Shown here: positions 34,987 through 44,004 of the stretch, piece after piece
How positions within the stretch are numbered: position 1 is the stretch's first letter
Layout of the letters: every line of letters starts with the position of its first letter
Assembly (NCBI RefSeq): GCF_900217905.1
Contig: NZ_OBMO01000003.1
Span: 62,001 to 126,000, forward strand
Length of the DNA stretch: 64,000 nucleotides
Direction of reading: 5' to 3'
DNA from: Alloalcanivorax xenomutans
GTDB taxonomy: Bacteria > Pseudomonadota > Gammaproteobacteria > Pseudomonadales > Alcanivoracaceae
The notes under the pieces: generated by a model
The model's input: the letters and a program-made list of their open reading frames with translations, nothing else
The model's database searches: none
What the model was told of the DNA's origin: nothing
Made by a program: the position numbers and the translations under genes

Positions 34987-35977
34987 TACGGCGGAAACGC
35001 AAACCGTACAGGCGGGATACTTCGGCAAGCTGCCTTCCCGGGGGGATTTTGTGCGCAGCAGCGATCAACATCGTCTGATGTCGCTATTGGACCGTTGGGC
35101 CGCCGGCAGCCTGGACCAGTTCAGCCACAACCCGGACTGGAAAACGTTATACGACCAGGCACCATGGCTGCACTTCGCCTTTCTCGGATCACGCAGCCAA
35201 CTGGCGATCGCCGGCCACATGCTGCCAAGCAGTGACGCTTCCCAGAGACGCTACCCCTTCCTTTCCGCGCTGCGCTTGCAGGTGGCGGATACCGCCGGCT
35301 TCATTGCCCGCAGCCCGCTGGCACTGTTCCCCGTCTGGAGGGAACTGGCGAAGGAGTCGAGCCGCGCGGTGCATAGCATGGACGCGGCCGCGGAGCTGGC
35401 CGAATTGGGGCAGCGGGATTTCGCGGTGGAGATTCAGCCACAGGTGTTTGAGGGCCGTTTTCAACAGTTATTGGAGCAGGAAACACTGGCTGGACTGGAG
35501 CAGAGCATGCGCCGGGCCGGGCACCCGGCGGTGGCGCTTAAACGGAGTCTGCCGGCTCTGGGGCTGTTGTTGCAGCCGTTGATGAGCCAGCAACAGGTGA
35601 GCATAGACAAAGGTCTGATCCTGCCGCTGCCCGCGGAGGCGGAAGCGCAGGCGCTGACCGCCACCTGGTGGCTGGACATGCTCACCGGCTTTGTGCGCCG
35701 TGGCGATTTCGAGCTGGCGGTGTTGATTCGCGGTGGTGAGGTGCCGGCGCTGATCGTCGGCTTTAATGGGGCTGATCATCAGATACTGCGTTCGGTATGG
35801 GATCCGAACGTGGCGGAATCCCATTTGATCGCCGTGCAGGATGCCGATTGGGTAGAGGATTATATGGCCATGAATGTCAGCTTGAACCGGCTCGCCAGCT
35901 ACATTGACCGTGGCGATCTGTCCCTGGCCAGCGCCCGGCGCTTTTTCATGGAAACCTTTCTCGGGGGTGGTGTATGA
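34979..35977 (+). CDS. tagF: TagF, T6SS-associated protein
   Basis: 332 residues, starting MSDTAETQTVQAGYFGKLPSRGDF. The GYFGKLPSRGDFVR block and WAAGSL/LDRW helix mark the TagF (DUF2094) family. In Pseudomonas aeruginosa TagF restrains T6SS firing independently of the kinase pathway. The start chosen overlaps the end of tssM by 8 bases; a longer reading upstream lies inside tssM and is unlike the family. No PpkA kinase, PppA phosphatase or Fha gene is in the window, so TagF may act here without them, as in Acinetobacter. Confidence 0.9.
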   Translation: MSDTAETQTVQAGYFGKLPSRGDFVRSSDQHRLMSLLDRWAAGSLDQFSHNPDWKTLYDQAPWLHFAFLGSRSQLAIAGHMLPSSDASQRRYPFLSALRLQVADTAGFIARSPLALFPVWRELAKESSRAVHSMDAAAELAELGQRDFAVEIQPQVFEGRFQQLLEQETLAGLEQSMRRAGHPAVALKRSLPALGLLLQPLMSQQQVSIDKGLILPLPAEAEAQALTATWWLDMLTGFVRRGDFELAVLIRGGEVPALIVGFNGADHQILRSVWDPNVAESHLIAVQDADWVEDYMAMNVSLNRLASYIDRGDLSLASARRFFMETFLGGGV

Positions 35978-36759
35978 CCTGGCGCAAAGGCGTATTGATG
36001 CTACTGTGCGGCGGCTTGATGCAAGTGTCGTTCGCGCAGGAAACGGAAGCGGCCGCGGAGAAGCCCCCGTTGCCACCAGTGGTGGCCAAGGGCGTGGTGC
36101 CGGATCAGGCCACCCGGGCGGCGGTATTGGAACGTCTGCACGAGATTTACGGCGCCGAAAGGGTGGTGGACCGAATCCAGGTGGAAGCGGTGCCCGCCCC
36201 GCCCAACTGGGGCCAGTACGTGGCCAATATGTTGTCGCCGGAACTTAAATCAATCCGTGGCGGCGAGATCAGCATCGAAGGCCAGAGCGTCCGCATCACC
36301 GGTGAAGTGGATAACGAAGCTCAGCGCCAGAGCGTGGCCAGTGCCTTGAGTATGGCAAGCAGTCGGGATTACACGGTGACCAACAGTTTGCGTCTCGGAG
36401 AGTCACGTCAACAGCGCCTGGACGATACTCTGGCGGATCGTTTGATTCGGTTTCAGAGCGGTAGTGACCAACTGACCGTGGACGGGCAGCGCATCCTTGA
36501 TGAGATGGCCGAGGTGATGCGCGACATGGGCGATGCCCATGTCCAGATCATTGGCCATACGGATAATGTGGGGCGCCGTCAGAACAATGTGGCGTTGAGT
36601 TACGCCAGGGCCGATGCGGTGCGCCGCTACCTGATTGAGCAGGGCGTGCGGGAAGATAGTCTGGGGGTGGTCGGCAAGGGGCCGGATGAGCCGGTGGCGG
36701 ACAACGCCACCCCCGAAGGACGGGCACGCAACCGGCGCATCGAGTTCCGTATTCTCTGA
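35974..36759 (+). CDS. OmpA-domain peptidoglycan-binding protein (TagN-like)
   Basis: 261 residues with a signal peptide (MLLCGGLMQVSFA, cleaved near residue 21). A small domain follows that resembles BON folds (GGEISIEGQSVRITGEVDN), then a C-terminal OmpA_C domain: RLIRFQSGSDQLTVDGQRIL, VQIIGHTDNVGRRQNNVALS and NRRIEFRIL. The aspartate and arginine that hold diaminopimelate (HTDNVG and the NRRIE region) are present. It overlaps tagF by 4 bases. As TssL here lacks its own OmpA extension, this protein probably anchors the membrane complex to the wall. It is equivalent in place to tagN of Acinetobacter. Confidence 0.85.
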   Translation: MTWRKGVLMLLCGGLMQVSFAQETEAAAEKPPLPPVVAKGVVPDQATRAAVLERLHEIYGAERVVDRIQVEAVPAPPNWGQYVANMLSPELKSIRGGEISIEGQSVRITGEVDNEAQRQSVASALSMASSRDYTVTNSLRLGESRQQRLDDTLADRLIRFQSGSDQLTVDGQRILDEMAEVMRDMGDAHVQIIGHTDNVGRRQNNVALSYARADAVRRYLIEQGVREDSLGVVGKGPDEPVADNATPEGRARNRRIEFRIL

Positions 36760-36778
36760 CGGCGCCCGGAGAGCGGGC

Positions 36779-37828
36779 TCAGGTCATGTCCTGATCCCGC
36801 TCCCTCTCCACATCCAGTAATTCCTCCACCTGCGACAGTATGCCGTCGTCCTTGATCACTGTTTTCAGCCATTGATGCAGAGGCATCTCGCCCCAACGGG
36901 CGGCGCGTTCGGCCAGGTAAGCTACCGGGCTGTGCGGCTCGGTGCGGCGAAAGAACGCCGCCACGTCCCGCAACTGTTCCAGTGCCTGTTGCCGTGATTG
37001 GATGGGGCCGCCCTGGCTGGCCGCCGCCGTGGCGGAAATAATCGGAGGATTGGGATCGCCAGCAACGGCTTCGGTATCGTCGCCGGGAACGTCCACATTG
37101 GCATCCCGGGCAAAGCGACGGACAGTCTGATTCAACAGCGTCAGCAGATCTTCGGCCGCGCTGAAGCTGGGGCCATCCACGCCCAAATGCCGGTCCACCG
37201 CATCCCGCAATTCGCGTAACGCGGCGCCACAGTCAGGGATTTCCTCGAGCAGGCGCCGGTAGTAATCCGGTGAAGTATCGCGCCGGGCCGCCTGCAACTG
37301 ATCCTGATCCGGGTGATCGCCGGGATCCTGCTCTGTATTTTCCGCTCGGGAAAACACAGTCTCGAAATCGTTGAGCCCGAAGCGTCCCTGGGGCGCATTC
37401 ACCAGGGGCAGCGTGCGTAGCCATTGCTGCGACTGGGTCAGCAGCCAGACCAGATTACCGACCCTCTCTTCCGCGTCTCCCTGGTCCATCATGGGGTACA
37501 CGGTGTCCCAATAATGATCACAGAAGTAGGCGATCAGGCGATAGCCGCCGGCCAGACCAGCAAAACCATGCAGCTGGGTATTGGCTTCGGCCAGCCAGGA
37601 TGCCACTCGTAAATCCTTGGTACGATTCCGCAGCAACTCGCGACACTGTTTGGCCGCACCGGGCCAGTCCGCGTACTTGATATCGGTGACCCATTCCCCT
37701 TGATCCAGGGTGGGGTCGTCGGCACGCCTGGCCTCCTGAATGGCATCGAATTCCATGGAAAAAGAAAGATCGTCACCGGCGGGGGCGTCATCTCGAATTG
37801 GGCTGATCAGGTCTTGCCAATGGTCCAT
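36779..37828 (-). CDS. tssA: TssA
   Basis: 349 residues. The N-terminal ImpA_N domain is clear: LISPIRDDAPAGDDLSFSMEFDAI, then KDLRVASWLAEANTQLHGFAGLAGGYRL and YWDTVYP. TssA nucleates baseplate and sheath assembly and stays at the cap or baseplate depending on subtype. The C-terminal part (RRTEPHSPVAYLAERAARWGEMPLHQWLKTVI) is the short-class type. Last gene of the tssJKLA unit; its stop is 19 bases from the convergent OmpA-like gene. Confidence 0.93.
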   Translation of the reverse strand: MDHWQDLISPIRDDAPAGDDLSFSMEFDAIQEARRADDPTLDQGEWVTDIKYADWPGAAKQCRELLRNRTKDLRVASWLAEANTQLHGFAGLAGGYRLIAYFCDHYWDTVYPMMDQGDAEERVGNLVWLLTQSQQWLRTLPLVNAPQGRFGLNDFETVFSRAENTEQDPGDHPDQDQLQAARRDTSPDYYRRLLEEIPDCGAALRELRDAVDRHLGVDGPSFSAAEDLLTLLNQTVRRFARDANVDVPGDDTEAVAGDPNPPIISATAAASQGGPIQSRQQALEQLRDVAAFFRRTEPHSPVAYLAERAARWGEMPLHQWLKTVIKDDGILSQVEELLDVERERDQDMT

Positions 37829-37859
37829 AACGGGGCATGACTCCGTGGCGTTCGCCGCA

Positions 37860-38651
37860 TCAGGGCAGCGTGATGGTGATGTGCGCGGTGCGCTCTGGCA
37901 TTTGCACGATGTCCTGGGAAGCCGCCAGACTGGTTTCGGTCTGTTGATTCAAGGTCAGACGCAGACCGAAAAACGCCAGCACCGCGAAGCCGGCGAGGAA
38001 TATCAGCGGCAACCAAAACGGTACCACCCGGCGGAGGGTATGGCGGACATTATCCGGCGGCGCCCAGTGCGGAGCGAAGCCGCTGCGCTGTCCTTTCAGA
38101 TAGGCAATCTCATCGCCGAGACGGGCAATCAGATAACCCAGCTTTTCGCTACCATCAAGCCGGTATTTGCCTTCGAATCCCAACAGCAAGCAATAGTGAT
38201 AAACCTCCAGCGAGGCCAGTCTGGGCGCACCCTGGGCTCGCAAATCTTCCAGATAATCAAAGAAGTGTTGACCCGCCAGGTGATCGCCAAACAGGCGCAG
38301 CTGCAACGGATGGCGCTCCCATTCATCGCGAAGGGGGGTGGGTTGCGACAGGATGACTTCGTCCACAGCCGCGCAAAAAGCGTATTTGGCGGCATAGATG
38401 TCTTCGGAGGCTATGCCGCTCTTCATCGCGCTGCGTTCCACGCCTTCCAGGAAGTTCTGAATCTCACCGGCGAAAGTATCCGCCTGATTCGGTAGCTGGC
38501 CCCGTTTCAGCAGCACCAGTAAATAGAAGCCATCGAACATGAGGTCCAGCAGGCGTCCACCAGCGGCGGTATCCCGTGGCGCGGTACCGGTATCCACCGG
38601 CGCGGCGCCGGTAAGGGACGGACGTGCGGAGAGGGAGGGGCCTTCGGTCAT
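37860..38651 (-). CDS. tssL: TssL (DotU-like) inner-membrane protein
   Basis: 263 residues. The DotU family is shown by YAAKYAFCAAVDEVILSQPTPLRDEWERHPLQLRLFGDHLAGQHFF in its usual cytoplasmic helical domain. A single C-terminal transmembrane segment follows (LPLIFLAGFAVLAFFGLRLTL). There is no peptidoglycan-binding extension, so wall anchoring must come from another protein such as the OmpA-like one. The start overlaps the tssK stop (ATGA). Confidence 0.94.
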   Translation of the reverse strand: MTEGPSLSARPSLTGAAPVDTGTAPRDTAAGGRLLDLMFDGFYLLVLLKRGQLPNQADTFAGEIQNFLEGVERSAMKSGIASEDIYAAKYAFCAAVDEVILSQPTPLRDEWERHPLQLRLFGDHLAGQHFFDYLEDLRAQGAPRLASLEVYHYCLLLGFEGKYRLDGSEKLGYLIARLGDEIAYLKGQRSGFAPHWAPPDNVRHTLRRVVPFWLPLIFLAGFAVLAFFGLRLTLNQQTETSLAASQDIVQMPERTAHITITLP

Positions 38652-39976
38652 GATGTCACCGCGATCAATTCAAGTTTCAGATCCTGGACGCCGGTGGGGA
38701 CATAGACCATTACCGATTGTCCCTTGAGCATCCGTTCGTACAGCGGGCCACGAGGTTCCAGGGAAAAATAGTAACTGCCGGGACGAACCGGAATGGCGGC
38801 GGGAATCTGATTGGCATGGATCAGCTTGACCCCGGGCATGGCGGCCAGAACACATTTTTCCACATCGTCCGGTGCGCCCACCTTGAACCGGACCGGTACC
38901 GTTTCCACCAGCTCCTGGCCGGGCATGTCCGCGGCGACGCCAAGATAAAGCGCGGTTTGAGCGTCAATCCGCTGAGAGTCCAGCATGCCACGATGATAAG
39001 ACGGTTTGATTTCGGCCAGCGGGATGGCGAAGTGACGGGTGGAGATTACGGTGTCGAGCAGATCGCGCACCAGATGGAATAGTGCCGCGAAGGCCTCATC
39101 CGGAGCGTCGTGACGGTACTGAGGGAGATCCGCCAGGCCGTGCTGTGTCGAGTAGGTCAACAGATTCCCGGCCAGACGCAGTAACTCTTGATAGAGACGC
39201 TCCGGATGAAATCTGGGTTGAGCGAAGAAATGCGACAGTGTGGCATAGGCGGTGTTGGCGGTATGCAACAGCCAGAACGATGCTACATCCGATGAGCGAA
39301 ACTCGATCAGCCCTTGAGACGCCTGACGTTGCTGATTGCCGAGAGCCTCGGATTTGGCCTGCAAGGCATCCAGCAATCCACGCAACTGACGGGTCAGATA
39401 TTCCGAGGCGTCCAGATGGAGACACGGTGGCATGAAGGTGTCGTCCAGTTCAAACCCGCCAGTGGAAGTGCGTTTGACTCGCAACAAGGGCACGGTCAGA
39501 TAGCGGTCGCGCGGAGTGTCATCGGTGAGCAGCCGCACGGACTTTTTCAGATAGGTCAGTTCCGCCTGAGCGGAATCGGTGTACAGATCGCTGGTCCCCA
39601 TCAGCGTCTGCGTGAACCGGGCGTTGCCGCCGTCGTCATCGCAGTTGCCGCCATGCTCCTTGAGCAGCGGTAATGCCAGATGAATCACGGTGCTGGACAC
39701 TCCGGCGGGGAGTTCTTCCAGGCGTAAAGGATCGGGCAGGGTGTCCGCATCGGGGGCCTGGTAAATTTCGCCGTCCGGGAATACCAGTGACAGTTCCAGA
39801 ATACGAACGGCGCCACTTTCAAGAGCGCGCGGGTCCAGGCGGATCTGGCGAATGCCCCAGGGGTAGGGGTGCAGGCTTTGCGCGACATGATGAAGGCGCG
39901 CTTCGTGGTAAGTGTCCTGGCGTTGAAAGTGCTGTGGGCGAAGGAACAGACCTTCCCCCCAAAGTACCTTCGACAT
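38648..39976 (-). CDS. tssK: TssK baseplate protein
   Basis: 442 residues from MSKVLWGEGLFLRPQHFQRQD, the family's hallmark N-terminus. TssK is a trimeric adaptor linking the baseplate (TssEFG) to the TssL/TssM membrane complex. Starting at the ATG at 39976 matches the family best. An in-frame GTG at 39994 is better spaced from an AAGGGA site and would add MSHVSR, so the true start may be six codons earlier. 150 bases separate it from tssJ, with a small hairpin between. Confidence 0.94.
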   Translation of the reverse strand: MSKVLWGEGLFLRPQHFQRQDTYHEARLHHVAQSLHPYPWGIRQIRLDPRALESGAVRILELSLVFPDGEIYQAPDADTLPDPLRLEELPAGVSSTVIHLALPLLKEHGGNCDDDGGNARFTQTLMGTSDLYTDSAQAELTYLKKSVRLLTDDTPRDRYLTVPLLRVKRTSTGGFELDDTFMPPCLHLDASEYLTRQLRGLLDALQAKSEALGNQQRQASQGLIEFRSSDVASFWLLHTANTAYATLSHFFAQPRFHPERLYQELLRLAGNLLTYSTQHGLADLPQYRHDAPDEAFAALFHLVRDLLDTVISTRHFAIPLAEIKPSYHRGMLDSQRIDAQTALYLGVAADMPGQELVETVPVRFKVGAPDDVEKCVLAAMPGVKLIHANQIPAAIPVRPGSYYFSLEPRGPLYERMLKGQSVMVYVPTGVQDLKLELIAVTS

Positions 39977-40078
39977 GCGGCTGACATGCGACACAGTATC
40001 TTCCCTTGATATCAATCCGGCTCCACGCGGTTAGCGTCGGGCTTCGTCCTTAATTGACTGTCCGCGCAAGACTACCGG

Positions 40079-40091
40079 CCCCCTTCGGGGG
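40079..40091. other. Small C/G hairpin between tssJ and tssK
   Basis: CCCCC-TTC-GGGGG, which in RNA could form a stable UUCG-type tetraloop. It lies in the 150-base gap after tssJ on the transcribed strand and may modulate read-through or mRNA stability. No T-run follows, so it is not a clear terminator. Confidence 0.35.
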
Positions 40092-40126
40092 ATGCAACGG
40101 ATAATGGATTCACGTCGGCGAAGGCT

Positions 40127-40720
40127 TCAGCGCGGCAACGCGGGGCATCTCACGGCCACCAGACTGGCGGGATCACCGGTCGGTGTCCGGATCAGGCCGG
40201 TGCCGTCGCTGGTCACCGCGCAGGCATGAAAACCCAGAGTAAGCCCGGACTTGATGACGGGCTTTGCTGTGACATCGAAAGCGAAGCGCCAACGCTCCCT
40301 CGCTGGAGAGCGGAACAGCCCCACAACACCGATTGCCTTCGCTTGTTCCGGAACGCGGGCTTCAATCAGATGATGAGCACCGGGCGTCAAGACGACTTCG
40401 CTGACGCTGATCAAATCATTGCGCAAAGCCCGAGCTTCGGCGTCATCATCGAGAAAATCCTGCAGCGATGCCTCGTAAAAACGTTGAGTGTCGCGCAAAT
40501 GATAAATTCGTACCACCAGGGAGTAGGCCTGATAACCGGAGCCGGCATTCAGATTGTCGCCGCCGTAGAGGCGAACCGGAATGACGGTTTCCTTTGGGCC
40601 ACCGGAGCCAAGTAACGCGCAGCCTTGCAGAGATATCAACAGCGCGGCCAGAAGAATATTTTTTGTGAACTGGTTCAAAAAAAAGAAAGAGCGAGGGACT
40701 TGGTGGCGCATCGTATCCAT
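40127..40720 (-). CDS. tssJ: TssJ outer-membrane lipoprotein
   Basis: 197 residues. A lipoprotein signal ends in ALLISLQGC. The body has TssJ hallmarks: LNAGSGYQAYSLVVRIYHLRDTQRF, LTPGAHHLIEARV and GVVGLFRSPARERWRFAFD. TssJ anchors the periplasmic end of TssM to the outer membrane. The start is set at MDTMRHQVP, which has AGGA about 9 bases upstream; a longer frame adds 18 residues without a ribosome site. Acinetobacter-type clusters, which this one resembles, have been described as lacking a recognisable tssJ, so its clear presence is notable. Confidence 0.88.
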   Translation of the reverse strand: MDTMRHQVPRSFFFLNQFTKNILLAALLISLQGCALLGSGGPKETVIPVRLYGGDNLNAGSGYQAYSLVVRIYHLRDTQRFYEASLQDFLDDDAEARALRNDLISVSEVVLTPGAHHLIEARVPEQAKAIGVVGLFRSPARERWRFAFDVTAKPVIKSGLTLGFHACAVTSDGTGLIRTPTGDPASLVAVRCPALPR

Positions 40721-41222
40721 ACGTAGAAAGTCCTGGTTATATCCTGAAAAAGACCGTGTTTTGGTGGTGTTCACTTTAGCAGTTTAGTGTCGGCCGGCCC
40801 AGTGCATCCATGACTATGGTACGGCGACAAACGACGGTGAAATCCGGCCTCGCTTGACAGGTCGGACATGCCCACTATACTCGGCCCAATTGGCCATGCC
40901 GTTGTTTTTCGTCACAAAGCTGACATTCATGCGCGTTAGCATGAATATGCATGAGTGGCTTCGAACGGCGGTAACCACCGATCGAGCGGGGATGCGTATC
41001 ACGTTTGTGAAGATCGGAAGGCCTTTTGATGAGAGCAGGGATGACACGGAGTACGATGTCCAGGGACTGGATTAATACCTCATTTTTCTTTTCCCCTGAA
41101 CCCACATCACTCAAGCGCTCCGGCGCTGACTCGCCGTTTTCCTGTCGCTCTTTGATTATGGTTCGTCCGTTTGCCGGTAAAGCAGGCACGGACGGAAAAC
41201 ATAACCTTAGAAGACATAAGAG
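40721..41222. other. Divergent intergenic region between tssJ and the tssB operon
   Basis: 502 bases without a convincing gene, more AT-rich than its surroundings. It separates the two oppositely directed T6SS units and should carry both promoters. A near-consensus plus-strand promoter lies at 40854-40881, which leaves about 335 bases of untranslated leader. A short open frame in the leader (ending at 41075) has no ribosome-binding site and is not called. No minus-strand promoter is convincing. Confidence 0.6.
40854..40881 (+). promoter_or_regulatory. Strong sigma70-type promoter ahead of the tssB operon
   Basis: A perfect TTGACA (40854-40859) and TATACT (40876-40881) are 16 bases apart, pointing at the TPR lipoprotein and tssB. 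It is the best match to the sigma70 consensus noticed in the window. The predicted start near 40888 gives a leader of roughly 335 bases, long enough for post-transcriptional control. Confidence 0.6.
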
Positions 41223-41834
41223 ATGGTATTGAACAGGGAACGCCTAATACGTCTTGTCACGGTGGCGATCATGCTTGCCACGCTGAGCGCTTGCAGCATG
41301 ATGTCCGGTCGCAAGTCCGCGGAATATGGTGAGCAGATGGGGCGCGCCGAAGGCGCGTTGAGCAATGACAAGGTGGACGTCGCGCTGGTGTCGTTCGCCA
41401 ACGCCGCCAAAGCAGACCCCACCCGCAAGGAACCCTGGGTTCGTATCGCCCAGATCCAGTTCGATCGTAATAACTACGCCCATGCCATTGTCGCCGCTGA
41501 AGAAGCGCTGCAGCGGGATGCCCGTGATCTGATCGCGGAAGGCATTCTGACTTTGAGCGGTTTGCGCATCGCCAGCCAGTCCTTGCAGCGCCTTGGTGAG
41601 CGGGATGCTCTGGGTTCCGAAACCGCGCGCCGCGAAGCGAGGGCGCTGGCGGATACGCTGAAAACCGCCATTGGTGAAGAGCCGGTGGTTGATGACGAGG
41701 AGGATAATCGCAGCGCCCGCGCCAGCCGCCCGGCGCCGCGCCCGAAACCCCGTGTCAGCGCGCCCCCCAAACCCAAGACAACGGTCAGCAAACGCAGCGC
41801 CAACGATCCGTTCAGTGGTATTGGCGGTGATTGA
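41223..41834 (+). CDS. TPR-containing T6SS lipoprotein
   Basis: 203 residues. A lipoprotein signal ends in IMLATLSAC (cysteine near residue 24). Two to three tetratricopeptide-like helix pairs follow (GRAEGALSNDKVDVALVSFANAAKADP, PWVRIAQIQFDRNNYAHAIVAAEEALQRD). The tail is Pro/Arg/Lys-rich (RPAPRPKPRVSAPPKPK) and ends NDPFSGIGGD. It is the first gene of the tssB operon. Periplasmic accessory proteins such as TslA occupy related positions in Acinetobacter-type clusters and help place the machine at cell contacts; equivalence is a guess from position and TPR content. The start has only a weak AGAAGA site. Confidence 0.78.
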   Translation: MVLNRERLIRLVTVAIMLATLSACSMMSGRKSAEYGEQMGRAEGALSNDKVDVALVSFANAAKADPTRKEPWVRIAQIQFDRNNYAHAIVAAEEALQRDARDLIAEGILTLSGLRIASQSLQRLGERDALGSETARREARALADTLKTAIGEEPVVDDEEDNRSARASRPAPRPKPRVSAPPKPKTTVSKRSANDPFSGIGGD

Positions 41835-41869
41835 GTCCCGCCCCGTCGATTCAGCCAGGAGATAGCTCC

Positions 41870-42385
41870 ATGTCCAAGAAGGATAGCACTCAAAAACGTC
41901 TTCAGAAGGTACGTCCGCCGCGAGTACAGCTCACCTATGACGTGGAGAAGGGCGATGCCATAGAACAGAAGGAATTGCCCTTTGTCGTTGGTGTACTGGG
42001 TGATTTCAGCGGCAATCCGGAAGAGCCGCAGCCTAAGGTCAAGGATCGCAAGTTCGTCAACGTGGATATGGATAATTTCGACGAAGTGATGGCAGGCATG
42101 GCGCCACGGGCGGTCTACCGGGTACCGAACAAGCTGACGGAAGAGGGCGGTGAGTTCGGGGTCGAGTTGAAGTTCAAGTCCATGGAAGATTTCCGTCCGG
42201 AAGCGGTGGTTGAACAGGTGGAACCACTGCGCCGTCTACTGGAGTCCCGCACCAAGTTGGCGGACCTGCGCAATAAACTGATCGGCAACGAAAAGCTGGA
42301 GGACCTGCTTTCCGACGTGCTGAAAAACACCGAGCAACTGAAGGCGCTGCGAGAAGACAGCGGCACCGACGACGATCAGGAGTGA
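41870..42385 (+). CDS. tssB: TssB (VipA) sheath small subunit
   Basis: 171 residues from MSKKDSTQKRLQKVRPPRV, with AGGAG upstream. Family blocks are VQLTYDVEKGDAIEQKELPFVVGVLGDFSG and RKFVNVDMDNFDEVMAGMAPR. TssB and TssC form the contractile sheath. A longer reading begins inside the preceding gene and is not used. The stop TGA lies 5 bases before the chosen tssC start. Confidence 0.96.
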   Translation: MSKKDSTQKRLQKVRPPRVQLTYDVEKGDAIEQKELPFVVGVLGDFSGNPEEPQPKVKDRKFVNVDMDNFDEVMAGMAPRAVYRVPNKLTEEGGEFGVELKFKSMEDFRPEAVVEQVEPLRRLLESRTKLADLRNKLIGNEKLEDLLSDVLKNTEQLKALREDSGTDDDQE

Positions 42386-42390
42386 TGACC

Positions 42391-43881
42391 ATGGGAAAAG
42401 AGGTGGCAAGCACTAACGAGGCGGGAGCGGTAACCGAAACCGAAGGTCTTCTCGACCAGATCGTCGAAGAGAGCCGGGTGGCGAAGTCCGATGAGGAGCA
42501 TCGCCGGGCCAAGGATATCATCTCCGAACTGGCGAAAGAGGTTATGGAAGGCACCGTGGTGGTGTCCGACAACCTCAACATGACGCTGGATGCCCGTATC
42601 GCCGAACTGGATCGTCTGATCTCCGAGCAATTGAGCGCGGTAATGCACGCACCGGAATTTCAGGATCTAGAGAGTACCTGGCGCGGTCTGCACTATCTTT
42701 GCGAACATACCTCCACCGGCTCGATGATGAAGATCAAGGCGTTCAACGCCAAGAAACAGGATCTGATTCGCGACTTCAATTCCGCCATTGACTTTGATCA
42801 GAGTGCTCTGTTCAAGAAAGTCTATGAAGAGGAATTCGGCACCTTTGGTGGCGCCCCGTTCGGGACCCTGATCGGCGACTACGCCATTGGCCGACAGCCT
42901 CAGGATATGTATTTCGTGGAGCAGATGTCCCATGTGGCCGCGGCAGCCCATGCGCCGTTTATTACCGCGGCTTCGGAGGACATGCTGGGATTGGAAAGTT
43001 TCACCGATCTGGGCAAACCGCGGGATCTCGCCAAAGTATTCGACACGGTGGAATACGCCAAATGGCGCTCTTTCCGTGACGGAGAAGACAGCCGCTATGT
43101 GGGGCTGACGCTGCCGCGCTTTCTTGGCCGTTTGCCCTACAATCCGAAAGACGGCACCACCGTGGAAGGCTTCAATTTCGTGGAAGATGTGGATGGCGCG
43201 GATCACAGTAAATACCTGTGGTGTAACACCGCCTATGCCATGGCCACCCGACTGACCGCGGCATTCGAGGACTTTGGTTGGTGTGCGGCCATTCGTGGCG
43301 TCGAAGGCGGCGGTCTGGTGGAAGATCTGCCGACCCATACCTTCCGCACCGACGATGGTGAGGTGGCTCTCAAGTGCCCCACCGAAGTGGCGATTACCGA
43401 TCGCCGTGAGAAGGAATTGAGCGATCTTGGTTTTATTCCTTTGGTGCATTGCAAGAACACGGACTATGCCGCCTTCTTCGGCGCTCAGTCAGCGCAGAAG
43501 CCGAAGAAGTACAACACCGACGCCGCCAATGCCAACGCCATTCTTTCCGCGCAGCTCCAATATATGTTCGCGGTATCCCGCATCGCCCACTATCTCAAGG
43601 CGATGATGAGAGAGAAGATCGGCAGCTTCGCCTCCGCCGGCAACGTGGAAGAATTTCTTAACCGCTGGATTTCCCAGTACGTGCTCCTTGACGACAACGC
43701 CACTCAGGAAGCCAAAGCCCAGTACCCGCTGCGCGAAGCATCCATCCAGGTCTCGGAAGTGCCCGGCAAGCCGGGCTCCTACAGGGCAGTCGCGTTCATC
43801 AGGCCGCATTTCCAACTTGATGAACTGTCTGTATCGCTGCGGCTGGTGGCGGAGCTCCCGGCTTCCGCCAAAAAGTCATAG
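42391..43881 (+). CDS. tssC: TssC (VipB) sheath large subunit
   Basis: 496 residues. Landmarks are LESTWRGLHYLCEHTSTGSMMKI, DFNSAIDFDQSALFKKVYEEEFGTFGGAPFG and the C-terminal DELSVSLRLVAELPAS. Partner of TssB in the contractile tube sheath, recycled by ClpV. Two ATGs lie 6 bases apart; MGKEVAST is chosen because AGGAG sits 8 bases before it. Highly conserved, with no anomalies. Confidence 0.97.
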   Translation: MGKEVASTNEAGAVTETEGLLDQIVEESRVAKSDEEHRRAKDIISELAKEVMEGTVVVSDNLNMTLDARIAELDRLISEQLSAVMHAPEFQDLESTWRGLHYLCEHTSTGSMMKIKAFNAKKQDLIRDFNSAIDFDQSALFKKVYEEEFGTFGGAPFGTLIGDYAIGRQPQDMYFVEQMSHVAAAAHAPFITAASEDMLGLESFTDLGKPRDLAKVFDTVEYAKWRSFRDGEDSRYVGLTLPRFLGRLPYNPKDGTTVEGFNFVEDVDGADHSKYLWCNTAYAMATRLTAAFEDFGWCAAIRGVEGGGLVEDLPTHTFRTDDGEVALKCPTEVAITDRREKELSDLGFIPLVHCKNTDYAAFFGAQSAQKPKKYNTDAANANAILSAQLQYMFAVSRIAHYLKAMMREKIGSFASAGNVEEFLNRWISQYVLLDDNATQEAKAQYPLREASIQVSEVPGKPGSYRAVAFIRPHFQLDELSVSLRLVAELPASAKKS

Positions 43882-43892
43882 CGATTTCACGG

Positions 43893-43953
43893 GGTCCGGC
43901 GTGGCGGGGTGCCGTTGCCGGACCGATTAATGAGTTGCCAAAGAAGGGGCAAC
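43893..43953 (+). other. Two hairpins between tssC and hcp
   Basis: GGTCCGGC (43893-43900) pairs with GCCGGACC (43917-43924), and GTTGCC (43934-43939) pairs with GGCAAC (43948-43953). Both lie in the 123-base gap before hcp. They could act as a partial terminator or an mRNA-stabilising structure that sets the high Hcp level relative to the sheath genes. No T-run follows. Confidence 0.4.
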
Positions 43954-44004
43954 GGAAATGGGCGGCATGGCGTCGTCTAGACCGCATGAAGGAAGGAACT
44001 TGAC

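Noticed and set aside
40854-41075. Short plus-strand frame in the tssJ-tssB intergenic region
   Set aside because: Its first codons precede the predicted transcription start, internal ATGs lack ribosome sites, and no family pattern is visible.
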